Source of the DNA: Actinacidiphila cocklensis
Lineage (GTDB): Bacteria > Actinomycetota > Actinomycetes > Streptomycetales > Streptomycetaceae
Direction of reading: 5' to 3'
NCBI RefSeq assembly: GCF_907177275.1
Contig: NZ_CAJSLV010000059.1
Coordinates: 314,978-378,977 of the forward strand
DNA: 64,000 nucleotides
Position numbers and translations under genes: made by a program. The notes below the pieces were generated by a model. That model made no database searches. It worked only from the letters and a program-made list of their open reading frames with translations, and was not told the origin of the DNA. Positions 17,306-25,174 of the stretch are shown piece after piece (position 1 is the first letter of the stretch; each line of letters starts with the position of its first letter).

Positions 17306-17913
17306 GCACACGCATGAAGGCACCCCGCTGGCTCCCGCTCCCGCTGGGCCTCGGCATCGGCCTGCTGGGCGGCCTCGGCTACGGAATTGCCGCGACGCCG
17401 CAATATGCCGCGACCAGCTACGTGATGGTCGTACCCGACCACGCCGACTCGCCGACGGCACTCGGCTTCGCGCAGGCGTACGGCAGGGTGGTGACGGGTT
17501 CCGCGGTGCTGGCCGGGGCGCAGGCCGCCGCGGGGGCGCCCGCCGACCGGCTGCGCGGGCACGTCCAGGCGCAGACCTCGCCCGACGCACCGATGATCTC
17601 GGTGACCGGTACGGCGTCGAGCGGCGCGGCCGCGGCACGTTACGCCAACGCCGTGGCCCGGTCCCTCACCGCGACGGGCAACCGCACCGCCCCGAGCACG
17701 GGCGTACGCCTGCTGGTCCTCTCACCGGCCTCGGCGCCCGCCTCCCCCGCCTCCCCGTCCGCGGCCCTGTCCGCGGCGGTGGGCGCGAGCGCGGGCGGCC
17801 TGCTGGGCGCGCTGGTGCTCCTGGTGCGCCCCGCGCCCCGCCGCGAGGACACGGACGCGCCGGCCGCCGTACCGTCACCGTCACACGCGCTCGCGACGCG
17901 GGAGACCGTATGA
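17302..17913 (+). CDS. Wzz-like chain-length/polysaccharide co-polymerase protein
   Basis: 203 residues with an N-terminal membrane helix (about 13-32), an extracytoplasmic region (ATSYVMVVPDHADSP ... ISVTGTASSGAAAARYANAV) and a second helix near 152-172 followed by a short tail. This two-helix plan and the first-helix/beta start match Wzz/PCP proteins that set glycan chain length. No tyrosine-kinase domain is attached. ATGA overlaps join it to genes on both sides. The assignment rests on architecture and context more than on motifs. Confidence 0.7.
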   Translation: MSTRMKAPRWLPLPLGLGIGLLGGLGYGIAATPQYAATSYVMVVPDHADSPTALGFAQAYGRVVTGSAVLAGAQAAAGAPADRLRGHVQAQTSPDAPMISVTGTASSGAAAARYANAVARSLTATGNRTAPSTGVRLLVLSPASAPASPASPSAALSAAVGASAGGLLGALVLLVRPAPRREDTDAPAAVPSPSHALATRETV

Positions 17914-19139
17914 CCCTCGCCGACGGCCTCGCGCAAGGGCGTCCCGGTACGTCCGCGGCCGCCCCCGACCAGGGACGCGGACACACCGGCGCCGGCGACC
18001 TCGCCGTCACCGTCTGCCGCGACCCGCGGGAGTTCGCGGCGCTCGCCGCCGAGTGGGCGGCGCTGCACGGGCGCTGCACGCAGGCGACGCCCTTCCAGAG
18101 CCACGCCTGGCTGCACTCCTGGTGGCTGTCCTACGCCACCCGCCGGGACCGCCTCCGGGTGGTCCTGGTGCACAGGCAGGGCGTGCTCGTGGGTGCGGCG
18201 CCGCTGCTGCGGACGTACCGCCCGCTGCCGGTGGTACGGCCGCTCGGCGGCAGGATCACGGACTACACCGACGTCCTGGTGAGCGCCGCCGGGAACGGCC
18301 TGCCTGACGCCGAGGTCACCGCCGCGCTCACCCGGGGCGTGCGGCGGGCCGCACGGGGGGCGGTGGTCGACCTGCCCGAGGTGCGGCCGGGCGGCGCGGC
18401 CCTGGCAATGTACGAGGCGTGGCGCGGGCCCAAGCGCCGGGCGGCCGCCTCGGTGTGCCTGGAACTGCCAGGACTGCCGATGGACGGGCTGATCGCGCGG
18501 GTCGGGAGTTCCCAGGGGCAGCGCATCAGAGCCAAGCTGCGCAAGCTCGACGCGGCAGGGGTGGCCGAGCGGGATGTGCCCGCGCACGAGGTGCCGGAAG
18601 CGGTGGCCACCCTGCTGCGGCTGCACCATCTGCAGTGGCAGGGCCGCGGGGTGACGCCCGAGCACGTGCGGCCGCGGTTCGCCGAGCACCTGGCGCGGGC
18701 CGCGGCCGCGATGGTCGCGGCGGACGAGGCGGTGGTCACCGAGTTCAGCATCGGCGGCACAGTGGTCGCCGCGAACCTGACCGTCCTGTCACCCGCCATG
18801 GCCGGCGGCTACCTCTACGGCGCCCACCCGGACCTGCGCGGCACGAAGATCGACGTGACGACGCTGCTGCTGCGGCACGGCGTACGCCATACGGCCGGCG
18901 CCGGACGGCCGGTGCTGACGCTGCTGCGGGGCGCGGAGCCGCACAAATTCCACTGGCGGCCCGAGCACCTGGCCAACGAGCGGCTGCTGCTGGCCGGCCG
19001 CCCGCTCGCACCGGTCCTCCACGCACGCCACGCCCTGGCCGCCGCCCGCACCCGCCTGGCCCGCGCCGCCGCGGCCCGGCTGCCCGCCCTCAGGGCCTGG
19101 CGTGCCCGGCTGAACGACCTGCGGGCGCGGCGGGCGTGA
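17910..19139 (+). CDS. GNAT/FemAB-like acetyltransferase (CelD/BioF2-like), polysaccharide cluster
   Basis: 409 residues starting in an ATGA overlap. The protein resembles the acetyltransferase family found in exopolysaccharide clusters: TPFQSHAWLHSWWLSYATRR near the N-terminus, and a C-terminal GNAT-like core with FSIGGTVVAANLTVLSPAMAGGYLYGAHPDL and LLRGAEPHKFHW. It probably acyl-modifies a sugar intermediate. It is the last plus-strand gene; a convergent secreted hydrolase ends 27 bp away. The substrate is unknown. Confidence 0.8.
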   Translation: MTLADGLAQGRPGTSAAAPDQGRGHTGAGDLAVTVCRDPREFAALAAEWAALHGRCTQATPFQSHAWLHSWWLSYATRRDRLRVVLVHRQGVLVGAAPLLRTYRPLPVVRPLGGRITDYTDVLVSAAGNGLPDAEVTAALTRGVRRAARGAVVDLPEVRPGGAALAMYEAWRGPKRRAAASVCLELPGLPMDGLIARVGSSQGQRIRAKLRKLDAAGVAERDVPAHEVPEAVATLLRLHHLQWQGRGVTPEHVRPRFAEHLARAAAAMVAADEAVVTEFSIGGTVVAANLTVLSPAMAGGYLYGAHPDLRGTKIDVTTLLLRHGVRHTAGAGRPVLTLLRGAEPHKFHWRPEHLANERLLLAGRPLAPVLHARHALAAARTRLARAAAARLPALRAWRARLNDLRARRA

Positions 19140-19166
19140 CACGGCGACGCGGCGGCAGAGCCCTCG

Positions 19167-20603
19167 TCAGCCGGTCCGCTTCGACGGCTTCGACGGCTTC
19201 TCCGGCTTCGGGGTGAGGCGGAAGCACACCTCGCCGCTCGCGTACTGCTTCTTCATCTCCTCGGTCAGCTGAAGCGGCAGGCACGCCTCGACAAGGGAGG
19301 ACGGCTTCGGCACGGGAGCGGCCCCCGGCGGCGGCGCGTGCGTCACGGACGGGGCGGGCCTGGTCGGCACGACGGTGGGTACGGTCGTCGGCTTCGTCGG
19401 CTTGGTGACGACCGGGCTCGGCTTCGCAGGAGGCGTCGGCTTGGCAATGGGCGTCGGCGTCACAGTAGGCGTCGGCGTCGGGGTCGGCGTCGTACCAGGC
19501 GTCGGCGTAGATGTCGCCGTCACCGTAGGCGTAGGCGTAGGCGTAGGCCGCACAGTGGACGTCGGCGTCGCCGTGGGTGTCGCCGCGGGCACGGGGCGGG
19601 TGTTGCGGCCGTAGAGCATCGAGCGGTAGACCTCCGACGACCTCGGGTTCTCCGAGCACTGCCACACGCCGTGCGGGCAGTAGTCCGTGACGGTCTGGTA
19701 GAGCGCCTTGTGGTCGCTCATCCACTGCAGCATGGCCGCGATGTACTGCGGGTTGTCGCCGCTTCTGAACAGCCCCCACTCCGGGTACGAGACCCGCTTG
19801 CCGTGCGCGGCCGCGAAGTCGACCTGGGCCTGGAGCCCGTACGGCTGCCTGACCTGCTCGGAGAAGTCCTCGCCCGACGGCTGGTCGTAGGAGTCCATGC
19901 CGATGACGTCGACCGTGTCGTCGCCGGGGTAGCACTCGGTCCACGGGACGTCGTCGGTGCCGCGGCTGGGCGCGAAGTCGAAGCGGAAGTTCTGGCCGGG
20001 CACCGCGCGCATGGCGGCGACGATGCGGTTCCAGTACGTCTTCCACCCCTCCGGGTCGGGGCCGCAGCGGTCGGAGTACGTGGTGCCGTTCATCTCCCAG
20101 CCGAGCACGACCACGGTGTCGGGCACGCCCAGTTCCACCAGGTGCTCGGCCAGCCGGGTGTAGTGCTGGTCGAAGGCACCGCTCGCGCCCTGCCGGATCA
20201 GCGAGCGGACCTCACTGTCGTCGAGGTGCTCCTCGTTGCGCTCCTGCATCGGCACATTGAGCACGAACAGCCGGGTCGGGTCCGCGCGCCGCCAGTCCGC
20301 CCACGGCTGCAGAAGGTCCTGCTCGCCCTCGATGGCGTCCCAGTCGTCGCCGGGCAGGTAGGTGTGGCCGACCCGTACCGGTGTGCCGCCGAGCCACTTC
20401 TGCAGGCCGGCGACGGCCTGCACGCCGGGGGCGCCCGAGTCGGTGAAGGCACCCAGGTACGGGAGGTCGACGGGGTGGGTGGACGGGAGCCGGGCGCTCG
20501 GGTAGGCGGAGCCGAGCGCGTTCGTCGTCAGACCGGTCATCAGCAGGGCGGCAACGGCGGCCCCGACGCCCGTGCCTGCCGTCCATTGGCGCCGGTTGGC
20601 CAT
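19167..20603 (-). CDS. Secreted GH26-like glycoside hydrolase with Pro/Thr-rich linker
   Basis: 478 residues. The start is ATG 20603 with a strong SD AAGGAG; a signal peptide runs to about 32. The catalytic domain (about 40-330) has VVVLGWEMNGTTY with the expected acid/base Glu and RVSYPEWGLF with the expected nucleophile Glu, as in GH26 enzymes. A Thr-Pro repeat linker of about 80 residues follows. The C-terminal segment of about 50 residues has two Cys (VEACLPLQL, GEVCFRLTP). It ends convergently with the polysaccharide cluster, so it may trim or degrade that glycan. Confidence 0.85.
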   Translation of the reverse strand: MANRRQWTAGTGVGAAVAALLMTGLTTNALGSAYPSARLPSTHPVDLPYLGAFTDSGAPGVQAVAGLQKWLGGTPVRVGHTYLPGDDWDAIEGEQDLLQPWADWRRADPTRLFVLNVPMQERNEEHLDDSEVRSLIRQGASGAFDQHYTRLAEHLVELGVPDTVVVLGWEMNGTTYSDRCGPDPEGWKTYWNRIVAAMRAVPGQNFRFDFAPSRGTDDVPWTECYPGDDTVDVIGMDSYDQPSGEDFSEQVRQPYGLQAQVDFAAAHGKRVSYPEWGLFRSGDNPQYIAAMLQWMSDHKALYQTVTDYCPHGVWQCSENPRSSEVYRSMLYGRNTRPVPAATPTATPTSTVRPTPTPTPTVTATSTPTPGTTPTPTPTPTVTPTPIAKPTPPAKPSPVVTKPTKPTTVPTVVPTRPAPSVTHAPPPGAAPVPKPSSLVEACLPLQLTEEMKKQYASGEVCFRLTPKPEKPSKPSKRTG

Positions 20604-20953
20604 GGTCACTCCTTGCTCGTCGGGCGTGGGCGCCGGAGCGCCATCACGCACGGGCACGGGCGGTGAGCGTGCCCTCCTCTTGGCCAGTCATAACGTATGA
20701 GGAATTGATGCGCGCTCTGAGATGCGCCATAGGCGTCGTCATGTCTCGCACGTATGACGGAATACGACACGCCCGGTGATTCCGACGTATCGTCAATATC
20801 GGTGCGGACGTGCCGGCAAGGAGCCGAGGAGAACATCACTCGGGTGGATGATTTTCCGGTCAGTACTCACCGATAATCCGCGGTTTCTCACCCCTACGGC
20901 TGCATGATTGTTCGGCAGCCCGATCGATCACAAACAGACGAGAGGAGTCGGCC
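20604..20953. other. Divergent regulatory region between hydrolase and melC1
   Basis: This 350-bp, relatively A/T-rich region holds both promoters. Two similar dyads are visible: GTCATAACGTATGAG (from 20687) and GTCAT (20738-20742) facing ATGAC (20754-20758). They could be binding sites for one regulator. No gene with convincing codon use is present. Confidence 0.4.
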
Positions 20954-21421
20954 ATGGGCGAATCCGATGCCACAGGAAAAAGCCGCGGGAGATCCCAGCG
21001 CTCCTCCGTGACACGCAGACGGATGATCAGGTCGGGCGTGACGGCCGTCGCCGCGGTGTCGGGGACCGCGGCGGCGCTGCGGCCGATGCTGACGACAGGT
21101 CAGCAGCGTGCGAACGTCGCCCCCGACGGCGCGGGGGCCGACGGCGCACCGCAGGCGCCGCTCGCGCCCGGCGCGGTGCCGGCGCTCTTCGACGAGGTCT
21201 ACCGCGGTCGCCGCATCCAGGGCTTCCCCGACGCCGGCGCCGAGGGCGTGGCCATCAAGGTCGACGGGAAGCCCTTGCAGGTCATGCGGCGGGTAGACGG
21301 CAGCTGGATCAGCGTGGCCAACCACTACCAGCCCTATACGACGCCGCTGGCCACCGCCAGGGCCGCGGTCGACGTCATCGGGCGTGCCGAGCTGTCCATG
21401 ACCACCGAGCACCACCACTGA
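20954..21421 (+). CDS. melC1: Tyrosinase cofactor/copper chaperone MelC1
   Basis: 155 residues. The N-terminus has a twin-arginine export signal (SVTRRRMIRSGVTAVAAVSG), as in Streptomyces MelC1, which carries the signal-less tyrosinase out through Tat and helps load copper. The mature domain has EVYRGRRIQGFPDAG, VMRRVDGSWISVANHY and PYTTPLATARAAVD, followed by a His-rich end (TTEHHH). It lies 15 bp upstream of melC2, forming the standard operon. Confidence 0.93.
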   Translation: MGESDATGKSRGRSQRSSVTRRRMIRSGVTAVAAVSGTAAALRPMLTTGQQRANVAPDGAGADGAPQAPLAPGAVPALFDEVYRGRRIQGFPDAGAEGVAIKVDGKPLQVMRRVDGSWISVANHYQPYTTPLATARAAVDVIGRAELSMTTEHHH

Positions 21422-21436
21422 TCGGGGCCGGGACCG

Positions 21437-22306
21437 GTGTACACCCGTGTGAATCAAAGGAATCTGACCAGCAGCCAGCGCGCCCGCTTCGTCAAGGCGG
21501 TCATCGCACTCAAACGCTCCGGCAGCTACGACAAGTACGTGCGGCTGCACGCCGAGTACTTCGCCGCCGACGGTGAGAGCGGGCTGCGGATGGCGCACAT
21601 GGCGCCGACGTTCTTCCCCTGGCACCGGCAGTTCCTGCTGGTGTTCGAGCGCGAACTGCAGACGATCGACCCCCAGGTCACCCTCCCGTACTGGGACTGG
21701 ACCACGGACAACCAGCCGACGTCCGCGCTGTGGGCCGCGGATTTCATGGGCGGCAACGGGCGGGACAGCGACGGCCAGGTGATGACCGGGCCGTTCGCGT
21801 ACCAGGCGGGCGCCTGGCCGATCACCTACGGCGTCACCGACGAGAAGTACCTGACCCGCAACCTGGGCCGGCCCGACCGCCCCATCGTGCTGCCCACCGA
21901 GGCCGAGTTGAGCGACGCGCTGGAGATCGCGACGTACGACACGGACCCGTGGAACTCCGCGCCGGACACGGAGGGCTTCCGCAACGAGATCGAGGGCTGG
22001 ACGGTCAGCGAGAGCATGGGCGGCTATCTGCACAACCGGGTGCACCAGTGGGTCGGCGGCCACATGGTCGGCGCGGCCTCGCCGAACGACCCGATCTTCT
22101 GGCTGCACCACGCCTTCATCGACCTGATCTGGGTGCGCTGGCAGCGCCTGCACCCGAAGTCGGCGTATCTGCCCGCCCAGCCGCTGGCGGCGGACGACCC
22201 GGAGCACGGCCGGGTCGTCAGCCTCAACGAGCCGATGCCGCCCTTCGCGGTCAAGCCGTCCGCGGTGCTCGACCACCGGCAGTTCTACACGTACGAGGAG
22301 GGCTGA
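21437..22306 (+). CDS. melC2: Tyrosinase MelC2
   Basis: 289 residues starting at GTG 21437. It is a type 3 dicopper monooxygenase that oxidises tyrosine to L-DOPA and dopaquinone, giving melanin. CuA ligands are the His in RLHAEYF, in RMAHMAPTFFPWHR and the WHRQFL His. CuB ligands are in LHNRVHQWVGGHM and DPIFWLHHAFID. There is no signal peptide, consistent with export in complex with MelC1. The stop codon lies inside the first copy of an 89-bp tandem repeat. Confidence 0.95.
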   Translation: MYTRVNQRNLTSSQRARFVKAVIALKRSGSYDKYVRLHAEYFAADGESGLRMAHMAPTFFPWHRQFLLVFERELQTIDPQVTLPYWDWTTDNQPTSALWAADFMGGNGRDSDGQVMTGPFAYQAGAWPITYGVTDEKYLTRNLGRPDRPIVLPTEAELSDALEIATYDTDPWNSAPDTEGFRNEIEGWTVSESMGGYLHNRVHQWVGGHMVGAASPNDPIFWLHHAFIDLIWVRWQRLHPKSAYLPAQPLAADDPEHGRVVSLNEPMPPFAVKPSAVLDHRQFYTYEEG

Positions 22307-22568
22307 CGCCCGAGGTTGCGGAGCGGTCGGCCGAGGAACGAGACCGCCCGCGTAGAAACCGAGCAGGAAGACCGACCCGCAAAACACCGGGCTGACGCCC
22401 GAGGTTGCGGAGCGGTCGGCCGAGGGACGAGGCCGCCCGCGCAGAAACCGAGCAGGAAGACCGACCCACCAAACACCGGGCTGACGCCCGAGGTTGCGGA
22501 GCGGTCGGCCGAGGAACGAGACCGCCCGCGCAGAAACCGAGCAGGAAGACCGACCCACCAAACACCGG
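22302..22568. repeat. Three tandem 89-bp repeats starting at the melC2 stop codon
   Basis: Copies begin at 22302, 22391 and 22480, each starting GCTGACGCCCGAGGTTGCGG, and a fourth breaks off after GCTGACGG at 22569. The copies differ at only a few positions. The period is not a multiple of three, so any reading frame shifts at each copy, which argues against protein coding. The first copy includes the melC2 stop codon. Confidence 0.9.
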
Positions 22569-22585
22569 GCTGACGGCGCATGAAA

Positions 22586-22617
22586 CGGCCTCCCGCACGC
22601 AAGGTGACGGGAGGCCG
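22586..22617 (-). terminator. Hairpin terminator of the short chaplin
   Basis: CGGCCTCCCG (22586-22595) and CGGGAGGCCG (22608-22617) form a perfect 10-bp stem, followed on the minus strand by TTTCATG. It lies 14 bp beyond the chaplin stop and may also stop transcripts from melC2. Confidence 0.7.
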
Positions 22618-22631
22618 CAGTGGTGCGCGAA

Positions 22632-22907
22632 CTACCAGGCGGCGTCCGTGACCGTGGTGGTGGCCGCGTCCACGTTCGCGCAGTGGCTGCCGAACGCCGG
22701 GTCCAGCAGGCCGATCACATTGACGGAGTCGCCGCAGACGTCGACCGGGACGTGCACCGGGACCTCGACCAGGTTGCCGGACAGCACGCCCGGGGAACCG
22801 ACCGCGGCACCCTGGGCACCGGAGTTGGCTGCGGCCATCCCGGCACCCGCGGCCAGAACGGCACCCGCGGCGGCGGTGATAGCCGCAGCCTTTGCGATAC
22901 GCGACAT
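22632..22907 (-). CDS. Short chaplin with extended C-terminus
   Basis: 91 residues from ATG 22907, with SD AGGGAG. The signal peptide ends near residue 27. One chaplin domain (SPGVLSGNLVEVPVHVPVDV) carries Cys58 and Cys76. Unlike the short chaplin at 7905, which ends shortly after the second Cys, this one continues with a Thr/Ala-rich tail of about 12 residues ending in Trp (ATTTVTDAAW). It stands alone, 14 kb from the main rodlin locus and next to the melanin genes. Confidence 0.93.
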   Translation of the reverse strand: MSRIAKAAAITAAAGAVLAAGAGMAAANSGAQGAAVGSPGVLSGNLVEVPVHVPVDVCGDSVNVIGLLDPAFGSHCANVDAATTTVTDAAW

Positions 22908-22964
22908 CAAGATCTCCCTGAGACGAATAAGCAGCCGCAGAAAACCGCGGCTTTGACGCTCTGG

Positions 22965-22993
22965 GCAACGGGGGGAGATCACAAATAGTCACG
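22965..22993 (-). promoter_or_regulatory. Possible BldN-type promoter for the short chaplin
   Basis: On the minus strand CGTGAC (22993-22988) and CGTTGC (22970-22965) are spaced by 17 nt. The sigma-BldN consensus in Streptomyces is CGTAAC-N16-CGTTGA; each hexamer differs at one base and the spacer is one longer. Chaplin genes are established BldN targets. The -10 lies about 58 nt before the start codon. Confidence 0.4.
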
Positions 22994-23086
22994 CAGGTTG
23001 CGCTGAATCGGTAATTCCGTATCGGATTACTCCGAAGGAGTGACATAGGCGGCTGCACGGCACGTACGGCCGTTAGGGTCCGGCGC

Positions 23087-23590
23087 ATGACCCAGACCAA
23101 TACCTCATCCGGCACCTCACTGATGAGCCGTCTCGGCACGCTCGTGGTGATTCCGTGGGCCGGCGAGAGCCAGGACGACGGCCGCGACATGGCATTCCTG
23201 ATGGCCTACACCCTCGGTGACGGCGTGGCGGGCCGCGAGGGCTCGGAAGAGGCCGCTCTGACCGTCGCCAAGGAGGCGGGGCTGCCGGTCGGCGGTGCCG
23301 TCCTCGATGTCGCCCAGGTGCCGAAGTCCCCGGTGAAGGTGCTGGTCGAGGGCGGCAAGGCGGTGCTGACGATGCCGTACCTGCACGTGGCGTCCCCCGT
23401 CCCCGAGCAGTGGGTCGCGGCCGCCCGCGCCCGCGGAACGGTCTACGTCATCCTCGCCAGCCGGCCCTGGCCCGAGGCCGTACCAGGCCGTGCGGTCACC
23501 GAGGCGGCGCTGCAGGCCTTCGCGGCGGACGAGGACGTCCTGCGCACCGCCGCACACTGCCTGGTGCCGGTGGGCTCGCTCACGACCTGA
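23087..23590 (+). CDS. DUF5949-like conserved Streptomyces protein
   Basis: 167 residues, soluble, with no signal peptide. The N-terminal part reads LGTLVVIPWAGESQDDGRDM; the middle contains VLTMPYLHVASPVPEQW, and the end VYVILASRPWPEAV. I believe this is the DUF5949 family widespread in Streptomyces, for which I know no function. It has its own promoter region and ends at a strong bidirectional hairpin facing a small secreted protein gene. Confidence 0.7.
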   Translation: MTQTNTSSGTSLMSRLGTLVVIPWAGESQDDGRDMAFLMAYTLGDGVAGREGSEEAALTVAKEAGLPVGGAVLDVAQVPKSPVKVLVEGGKAVLTMPYLHVASPVPEQWVAAARARGTVYVILASRPWPEAVPGRAVTEAALQAFAADEDVLRTAAHCLVPVGSLTT

Positions 23591-23598
23591 ACGGCCGA

Positions 23599-23627
23599 GT
23601 CCCGCCCGACGGGATGTCGGGCGGGAC
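23599..23627. terminator. Bidirectional 12-bp hairpin between convergent genes
   Basis: GTCCCGCCCGAC (23599-23610) and GTCGGGCGGGAC (23616-23627) are exact complements with a 5-nt loop. The hairpin lies between the stop codons of the convergent genes at 23590 and 23658, so it can serve both. Confidence 0.75.
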
Positions 23628-23657
23628 GTCGGGCGGGACGGGACGAACCGCCGGGGC

Positions 23658-23930
23658 CTACGGGTTCACCAGCTCGTTGCCTGCGCTGACGGCGTCTGTG
23701 CCGGCCTGCACGGCCTTCCGGACGGCGGTGACCTTCTGGCCCACGCCGGACTGCTCGAGCACTCCCTCGGTGGCCGTGGTGGCCTGCTCACCGGCGGTCT
23801 GGGCGGTCACCGCCGTACCGCTGAGGGTGTTGCCGAGGTCGGCGGCCTGCGCCGCCGCGGTCGCGGACGTGGCGGCGACGAGCAGGACCGAGCCTGCCGC
23901 CGCCTTGCTGAGGATTCGGCGTACGTTCAT
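23658..23930 (-). CDS. Small secreted protein, unknown
   Basis: 90 residues with an N-terminal signal sequence (MNVRRILSKAAAGSVLLVAA; cleavage probably after AQA). The mature part is about 60 residues, Ala/Thr/Val-rich and cysteine-free, probably helical (GVGQKVTAVRKAVQAGTDAV). It resembles in composition the unknown secreted protein at 6712, though I see no clear homology. A fluoride exporter gene follows 40 bp upstream on the same strand, so it may be transcribed from or after that operon. Confidence 0.7.
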   Translation of the reverse strand: MNVRRILSKAAAGSVLLVAATSATAAAQAADLGNTLSGTAVTAQTAGEQATTATEGVLEQSGVGQKVTAVRKAVQAGTDAVSAGNELVNP

Positions 23931-23970
23931 GGTCCTTCCAACGAGTGGCCGCCCCCCAGGGCACGCCGGG

Positions 23971-24345
23971 TCACCCCCACACGGTGGTGCCCAGCGTCAC
24001 CCCCGCGAAGGCCATGCCGAGCCCGCCGGCCACGCTGAGCAGGGCGTTGCCCGCCGCGTACGCCTTCGCGCCGCTCTGTGCAAGCCGCAGCGTCTCGTAC
24101 GAGAAGGTCGAGTACGTGGTCAGCGCGCCGCACAGGCCGGTGCCGACGAGCAGTTGCAGGTGCGAGGACGCGGCGCCCTCGATGGCGGCGCCGGTGAGGG
24201 TGCCGAGGATGAGGCAGCCGGCCATGTTGACGGTGAAGGTGCCCCAGGGGAAGACCGAGTCGTGCCGGGACTGGATCGCCCGGTCGGTCAGGTAGCGTAT
24301 CGGCGCCCCGACTGCCGCGCCCGCGATGACCAGCAGCCAGTTCAC
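23971..24345 (-). CDS. crcB: CrcB/Fluc fluoride channel, second subunit of operon
   Basis: 124 residues with four predicted membrane helices. CrcB signatures are WGTFTVNMAGCLILG (the Asn lining the pore) and GLCGALTTYSTFSYE. Fluc proteins export fluoride as dual-topology dimers; in genomes with two adjacent copies they may form heterodimers. The start is GTG 24345 overlapping the DUF190 stop (GTGA). The motif GALTTYSTF differs slightly from GGYTTFSTY in the partner gene. Confidence 0.92.
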   Translation of the reverse strand: MNWLLVIAGAAVGAPIRYLTDRAIQSRHDSVFPWGTFTVNMAGCLILGTLTGAAIEGAASSHLQLLVGTGLCGALTTYSTFSYETLRLAQSGAKAYAAGNALLSVAGGLGMAFAGVTLGTTVWG

Positions 24346-24749
24346 GTCGCGGCACCGCCGGCCTGCGCGGTGTGCCGGACGACCTCGCAGGCGTCGAGGA
24401 CCACCAGTCCTGCGCCGACGAGTTCGTCCAGCTCCGGCAGGAAGCCGCGGATGCGCTCCTCGGTGTCGACGACGACCACGGCCACCGGCAGGTCCTCGCT
24501 GAGCGAGAGGAGCCGGGAGGTGTGGATCAGCGACGACGAGCCGAAGCCCTCGATGCCGTGGAAGACGCTGGCGCCGGCCAGCCCCGCGCGTTGCGCCCGG
24601 TGCACGATCTCGGTGTAGACCGGCTTGTGGTGCCACCGGTCGCTCTCGCCGAGCAGCACCGTCATCCGCAGCGCGGCGCCCGAGAGCAGCCGCTCACCGC
24701 CACCGTCGTTGTCCGACCCCTCGGTCGCCATGGTCGTCACATCCCTCAT
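24342..24749 (-). CDS. DUF190 family protein between two crcB genes
   Basis: 135 residues, soluble, with LSGAALRMTVLLGESDRWHH and VFHGIEGFGSSSLIHTSRLL, typical of the PII-like DUF190 family. Its genes often sit with crcB, and a regulatory or ligand-sensing role in fluoride export is inferred from that association. It overlaps the upstream crcB by ATGA and the downstream crcB by GTGA, so the three are translated as one unit. Confidence 0.88.
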   Translation of the reverse strand: MRDVTTMATEGSDNDGGGERLLSGAALRMTVLLGESDRWHHKPVYTEIVHRAQRAGLAGASVFHGIEGFGSSSLIHTSRLLSLSEDLPVAVVVVDTEERIRGFLPELDELVGAGLVVLDACEVVRHTAQAGGAAT

Positions 24750-25174
24750 CGTGCCCTCCGCGCGAGCACTCGGCGGGTCGCCCACGCCGCACTCCACACC
24801 GCGGTGAGCGCCGCCGCAAGGGTCGCGGCGGCGTAGCCGAAGGCGGTCGCGGCCTCGTGGGCGTCGGTCAGGCGGCGGATCTCGACGGCGTAGGTGGAGA
24901 AGGTGGTGTAGCCGCCGAGCACCCCGGTGCCGAAGAAGGGCCGCACCAGGCGGTGCGCCGCCCAGACCTCGGTGATCACCACCATGAAGACGCCGATGAC
25001 GGCGCATCCGGAGATGTTCACGCAGAACGTCGTCCACGGGAATGTGCCGGGCGTCTGCGGCCACAGCAGGGCGGCGCCGTATCGGGCGCAGGCCCCGGCG
25101 GCGCCGCCGGCGGCGACCACCGCGACGACGGGCCACTGGTCGTGCATGAGGCCTGGCCGGTGCTGCGCCTGCAT
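24746..25174 (-). CDS. crcB: CrcB/Fluc fluoride channel, first subunit of operon
   Basis: 142 residues with four membrane helices. Motifs are FPWTTFCVNISGCAVIG and GVLGGYTTFSTYAVE. Start ATG 25174 (MQAQHRPG) is the longest plausible; ATG 25147 (MHDQWP) would give a form starting closer to the first helix. It leads the crcB-DUF190-crcB operon. I looked for a fluoride riboswitch in the upstream 100 bp and saw no convincing match. Confidence 0.9.
   Translation of the reverse strand: MQAQHRPGLMHDQWPVVAVVAAGGAAGACARYGAALLWPQTPGTFPWTTFCVNISGCAVIGVFMVVITEVWAAHRLVRPFFGTGVLGGYTTFSTYAVEIRRLTDAHEAATAFGYAAATLAAALTAVWSAAWATRRVLARRAR

Noticed and set aside
22302..22568. Tandem repeats as a CRISPR array or coding repeat
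   Set aside because: The repeats are directly contiguous with no unique spacers and no cas genes nearby; the 89-bp period shifts frame at each copy.
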